A stretch of 64,000 bases of DNA from positions 552,881 through 616,880 of the forward strand of contig NZ_JADQDB010000001.1 of NCBI RefSeq assembly GCF_015694405.1, given 5' to 3'. The notes beneath the pieces are model-generated. The model was not told the DNA's origin and made no database searches. It saw only the letters and a program-made list of their open reading frames with translations. Numbering within the stretch: the stretch's first letter is position 1; each line of letters opens with the position of its first letter. A program made the position numbers and the translations under genes. Below are positions 60,774-64,000 of this stretch, in pieces. The stretch comes from Pelagibacterium limicola. GTDB lineage: Bacteria; Pseudomonadota; Alphaproteobacteria; Rhizobiales; Devosiaceae.

Positions 60774-62110
60774 GCCTTTGGGGATCCATTTCCCTGCGCG
60801 TTCGCCTCACCTGGCGGGTCGTGATCATGCAGGCCCTGGTGCTTATTGCCTTCACTGCCATTGCCGCAGTTCCAATCTACAATTTTCTCACCGAGGACCT
60901 GCGTTACGACACCGATATTATCGATGACATTGCCAACGCCATCGTGGTGGGGGAGGACGACACATGGCAACTCGTCATGGGGGGCGACCTCGCAGAGGAC
61001 GCGACCCACTATCCCAATTTGTGGTTCTACGCGCTCGATTCAAATGGCCATTCAGTGCAGTTTGGCGAAATCCCAGATCGGCTACTGACAATCGTTGAGG
61101 CGCTCAAGACCGTACGCTCGGCCAATATTTCTGGCCTGGGTCCGAATGAGGATGGGGTCGCACTCCTAAGGCGCCACGACGGGGAGATGGGGCGAATCTG
61201 GATCGTCGTTGGGAATGGTCCAGAGATCGGCATACGTTCCGCGTTCGGCAACCCGGTATTCGTCGGCCTTCTCGTTCTCCTGACCCTTGTCTCGTTTCTC
61301 ATCATTCCGCGGATCGTGCGTGGGGAACTGCGCGGCATCGATCAGGTCGCACTCGATGCCGACAAGATCGATTTTCAGCGGCGTGGGATCAGGCTGTCGA
61401 TGGAGCGGGTGCCCGGCGAGCTCCATTCGCTGGTTCGCGCGGTGAATGCAGCCCTGCAGCGCCTCGACGACGGGATCGAACGCCGCCATCGGTTTATTGC
61501 CGGCGCCGCCCATGAGTTGCGTACCCCTATTGCCATCCTGCAAGCACGGTTGGAGCTGATGCAGGGCAACGAGCAACAGGGGAAACTTATGCTGGATGTT
61601 GCGCGCCTCGGCAATCTCGCCAATCAGTTGCTCGATCTCGAGCGCCTCGAGGCCGAAGTTCCGCAGTTTCAAAGCATAAACCTCGTCGATCTCGCGACAG
61701 AGGTTGCTGCTGACATGGCGCCCGTGGTCATTGCGGCGGGCAGCACGATTGTCTTCCACGCCGAGACCGAGAACGTTCCGGTCCTCTGCGATCCGCCCTC
61801 GCTATCTCGGGCTCTGCTGAACCTCATCCAGAACGCTGTCGTTCATGCGGGCGAAAGCTCGACAATCAGCGTCACAGTCAGCTCGGACGCCACGTTGAGG
61901 GTCGCCGATACAGGTCCGGGCATTCCGGAGGAGTATCGCGACCTGATATTTGAACCCTTCGGGAGGGTAACCCCGCTCGACCAGGGCGTCGGGCTGGGGC
62001 TTGCGCTCGTCCGCGATATTGTAGAGCGACACAATGGGCGCGTCACAGTGGGCGACGCTTCTGGTGGAGGTGCCCTTTTTGAGGTCTGCTTACCTCTGCT
62101 CGCTGAATAG
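60770..62110 (+). CDS. Two-component sensor histidine kinase
   Basis: A 446-residue membrane kinase. Two helices at about residues 13-38 and 163-186 frame a periplasmic sensor of about 125 residues. The phospho-acceptor is H248 in AGAAHELRTPIA; NLIQNAVVHA (N box), ADTGPGIPEEY and GVGLGLALVRDI complete the ATPase domain. It is coupled to the regulator gene by an ATGA overlap. The sensor region has no recognised ligand motif. Confidence 0.93.
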   Translation: MSLWGSISLRVRLTWRVVIMQALVLIAFTAIAAVPIYNFLTEDLRYDTDIIDDIANAIVVGEDDTWQLVMGGDLAEDATHYPNLWFYALDSNGHSVQFGEIPDRLLTIVEALKTVRSANISGLGPNEDGVALLRRHDGEMGRIWIVVGNGPEIGIRSAFGNPVFVGLLVLLTLVSFLIIPRIVRGELRGIDQVALDADKIDFQRRGIRLSMERVPGELHSLVRAVNAALQRLDDGIERRHRFIAGAAHELRTPIAILQARLELMQGNEQQGKLMLDVARLGNLANQLLDLERLEAEVPQFQSINLVDLATEVAADMAPVVIAAGSTIVFHAETENVPVLCDPPSLSRALLNLIQNAVVHAGESSTISVTVSSDATLRVADTGPGIPEEYRDLIFEPFGRVTPLDQGVGLGLALVRDIVERHNGRVTVGDASGGGALFEVCLPLLAE

Positions 62111-62389
62111 GGCGTTTCTTACGATCTGGAGCGTCGTCGGCTCGTCCCTTTGGATCGAGCACTAGAAACTTCCAGAACTGGCCTCGTCGACCAGCCCTCG
62201 ATATCGATCATCACTAAAGATCATGGCGGCGGCCCCGACGAAACGATCGCGAGGGCCTTGCCCATTGCGGCTCAAGTCGCCGACCGCTGGCGACTTGTCG
62301 AAAGCTCAAACCGTGCTTTCCATCATAACCCCACAAAAATTCGTCAGCGCCAAATCTCAATCGAAAACCCCGGGGACGTCTCTGCGTGA
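62111..62389 (+). pseudogene. ISL3-family transposase fragment
   Basis: Directly after the kinase stop, the same frame reads YDLERRRLVPLDRALE, then ISIITKDHGGGPDETIARAL and AAQVADRWRLVESSNRAFHH. This is the middle of ISL3-type transposases, where YDLERRRP, ARDRGGGY and VADRWHLxEN are landmarks. Several key residues are altered and both ends are missing, so it is a remnant, and it holds no start codon of its own in a good context. Confidence 0.75.
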
Positions 62390-62625
62390 TTAGCACAACG
62401 GCGGTGTGAGGCTCCCGTTGACCCTCCATTTCCTCACTGATCACCGCCGACGCACAACGTTCCCGCAATCTTGGGGCTCAAAGGTCGGTGCTGCAGACAA
62501 CGTTCGTTTCAGCATCAACAGCAGAACGGTGGTGCCCTGGCAAAGACATCCGTGGACCGAATTGAAGTCTTTGCGAAGCGAAAGCTGCCCCAACTTCACA
62601 ACGCAACATCGGAGTATGAACTGAA

Positions 62626-63768
62626 ATGGAACCGACCGAAAAACCCCAACAGCGCCAGGCGATGGGACGCCGCAGCTTTCTGAGTGGCGCGGCCGCACTT
62701 GGTGTTGGCGCAGGGTTCGCCGCGCCTGCCATTGTCACCCGCGCAGCCGCAGCTGACCCTTCAGCCATCGCTTTGCGAGACCAGAATCTAAAGTTCATCG
62801 GCGCTGAGGAAACCTACTCCACCGAGGAATTGATGAAGTTGAACGCGATCAACGATGAGCACAAGCAGTTCCTCGAGGAAATCGGTCTCGCCGACTTAGG
62901 CCCTGGCCGCCTCGCTGCGATGGATGATGCAGGATTGAACGTCGCCATTCTCTCGGCACATACGCCAGGCGTTCAGGACCTTCCTAGGGAGCAAGGGATC
63001 GACTTGGCCTATCGTCTCAACAAGATGATCGCAACCGGTCCGATCGCCACCTACCCCGGGCGTTACCAGGCCTTTGCGACCCTGCCTCTGCAGGATCCTG
63101 AAGCATCAGCGGACGAACTGGAACGCGCCGTTCGCGAAGATGGCTTCGTGGGAGCCATGACCAATGGATTCATAGGCACGAAATTCTTGGATCACCCAGA
63201 CTTCGAACCGCTCCTTGAACGCGCTGAGGCGCTCAACGCTCCTATATATCTTCATCCGGGCTATCCCCCCAAGGAAGTGCTCGATATTTACTATCGGACC
63301 TCGCACAATGGAGAGGATACCGAGTTTCAAGACTACCTTTTCAGTGGATCAGGGTACGGGTGGCACCAGGAGGTACTCACCCAAAGCCTCCGCATGATCC
63401 TGACTGGAGCGTTCGACAGGTTTCCAGGATTGCAGGTCATCATCGGCCATATGGGCGAGGGGCTTCCCTTCTTCTACAAGCGCTTCGAAGAAGAATTCAC
63501 CATGGTGACCGGGCGTTCCTTGCAGAAGCCGATAATGCAGTACTTCAGCGACAATTTCTGGTACACCACCAGCGCTTTCCCACAGGACGAACTGCTTCAC
63601 CTGCTTCTGCGGTACATCAGCGTGGATCGCGTGATGTTCGCCACCGACTATCCCTTTGCAGACATGAAGCAGCAGACCGAATGGTTCCGGGCGGTCGATC
63701 TACCTCGCGAAGACAAGGAAAAGATCGCGTTCCGGAATGCGGAACGCCTGTTCGGCATAAAGGTCTGA
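62626..63768 (+). CDS. Tat-exported amidohydrolase (amidohydrolase_2 family)
   Basis: A 380-residue protein with a twin-arginine signal (GRRSFLSGAAALGVG at residues 14-28, cleavage near residue 43). The mature part is an amidohydrolase_2/ACMSD-like barrel: YLHPGYPP, VIIGHMGEGLPFF and FATDYPFADM supply later metal ligands. The N-terminal ligand motif, usually EEH or HxH, is replaced by GAEETYS, so metal binding may differ. Relatives decarboxylate or hydrolyse aromatic acids, in most cases in the cytoplasm; export is unusual. The ATG at 62626 is preceded by a gap carrying an ISL3 fragment. Confidence 0.83.
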   Translation: MEPTEKPQQRQAMGRRSFLSGAAALGVGAGFAAPAIVTRAAAADPSAIALRDQNLKFIGAEETYSTEELMKLNAINDEHKQFLEEIGLADLGPGRLAAMDDAGLNVAILSAHTPGVQDLPREQGIDLAYRLNKMIATGPIATYPGRYQAFATLPLQDPEASADELERAVREDGFVGAMTNGFIGTKFLDHPDFEPLLERAEALNAPIYLHPGYPPKEVLDIYYRTSHNGEDTEFQDYLFSGSGYGWHQEVLTQSLRMILTGAFDRFPGLQVIIGHMGEGLPFFYKRFEEEFTMVTGRSLQKPIMQYFSDNFWYTTSAFPQDELLHLLLRYISVDRVMFATDYPFADMKQQTEWFRAVDLPREDKEKIAFRNAERLFGIKV

Positions 63769-63912
63769 CGCATCTGCTCGCGCGGCGCCGCAGATGGCCG
63801 GTCGCAGATTTCAATGTTCTTTGCGACCCGCATCGCAAAATCTCAGGGAAGGCAACTCGGCAGCTGTTTGGCATGTAAGCTGCAGGTGCTTTCGGGACAT
63901 CTTCTTTTGAGA

Positions 63913-64000
63913 TTATAGTTTTTCGCGCAGCACCTCGTAAGGGGTTTTTCCGTTGAACGCGCCGTGAGGCCTTGCGAAGTTGTAGAAGCGTTCCCATTCA
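63913..64000 (-). mobile_element. IS481-type transposase, C-terminal end (runs off the window)
   Basis: The minus strand from the window edge encodes EWERFYNFARPHGAFNGKTP followed by YEVLREKL and a stop at 63913. This is the C-terminus of IS481-type transposases, the family whose N-terminus is seen at 26294-26407. Whether the element is intact depends on sequence beyond the window. Confidence 0.8.

Noticed and set aside
1..64000. tRNA, rRNA, CRISPR arrays, replication origins
   Set aside because: None was seen on reading both strands; no spaced direct repeats or RNA signatures were found, though short ncRNAs cannot be excluded by eye.

Overview
The window looks like a chromosomal accessory region of an alphaproteobacterium, probably Hyphomicrobiales (Rhizobiales-like). 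This rests on high GC, the density of TRAP, tripartite-tricarboxylate (TTT) and dipeptide-type ABC importers each paired with a local regulator, a TIGR02186/TauE pair, and IS481, IS3, IS21 and ISL3 transposase fragments of types common in that order. Genus cannot be fixed from this stretch. No rRNA, tRNA, CRISPR array, origin or complete mobile element was seen.

Layout. (1) 1-3786: a minus-strand TRAP importer with an N-formylglutamate-amidohydrolase-family enzyme, divergent from an RpiR regulator. (2) 3950-14501: a LysR regulator divergent from a long plus-strand operon holding two isochorismatase-family cysteine amidohydrolases, a dipeptide-type ABC importer and two MFS carriers; the second MFS gene is fused in frame to the second hydrolase. 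(3) 14684-25730: a carboxylate catabolic regulon around an IclR regulator. It holds TTT transporter subunits TctC and TctBA, an acyl-CoA ligase, two MaoC hydratases, an MmgE/PrpD protein, a fumarylacetoacetate-hydrolase-family enzyme, a quinone-oxidoreductase-like protein and an amidohydrolase-like protein. Three near-identical 17-bp palindromes tie its transcription units together. (4) 26506-43346: a sulfate-ester utilisation locus with a dipeptide-type ABC importer (including a permease-ATPase fusion), three sulfatases, the formylglycine-generating enzyme that matures them, a GH3 glycosidase, an esterase, a LysR regulator and a TauE-type exporter. Copies of a second palindrome mark the LysR promoter and the divergent importer/sulfatase promoter.

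(5) 43878-48462: four small envelope or secreted proteins of unknown function and a secreted di-haem cytochrome c. (6) 48449-53465: a compact minus-strand operon of an Acg-type nitroreductase, a GNAT acyltransferase, a multi-spanning membrane protein, an E1-like (ThiF/MoeB) adenylyltransferase without the usual zinc cysteines, and a second GNAT-like protein. I recognise no characterised pathway with this set, and it is the best candidate here for an undescribed system. (7) 53640-64000: an insertion-scarred zone with IS3, IS21, ISL3 and IS481 fragments, a beheaded siderophore-type binding protein followed by its ATPase but no permease, a trpB-like fossil, a TetR/epimerase pair behind a large palindrome, a two-component system and a Tat-exported amidohydrolase.

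Genes within each block are mostly overlapping by 1-11 nt, so translational coupling is the rule. Assignments of substrate are inferences from family and context; the sequence alone does not fix them.
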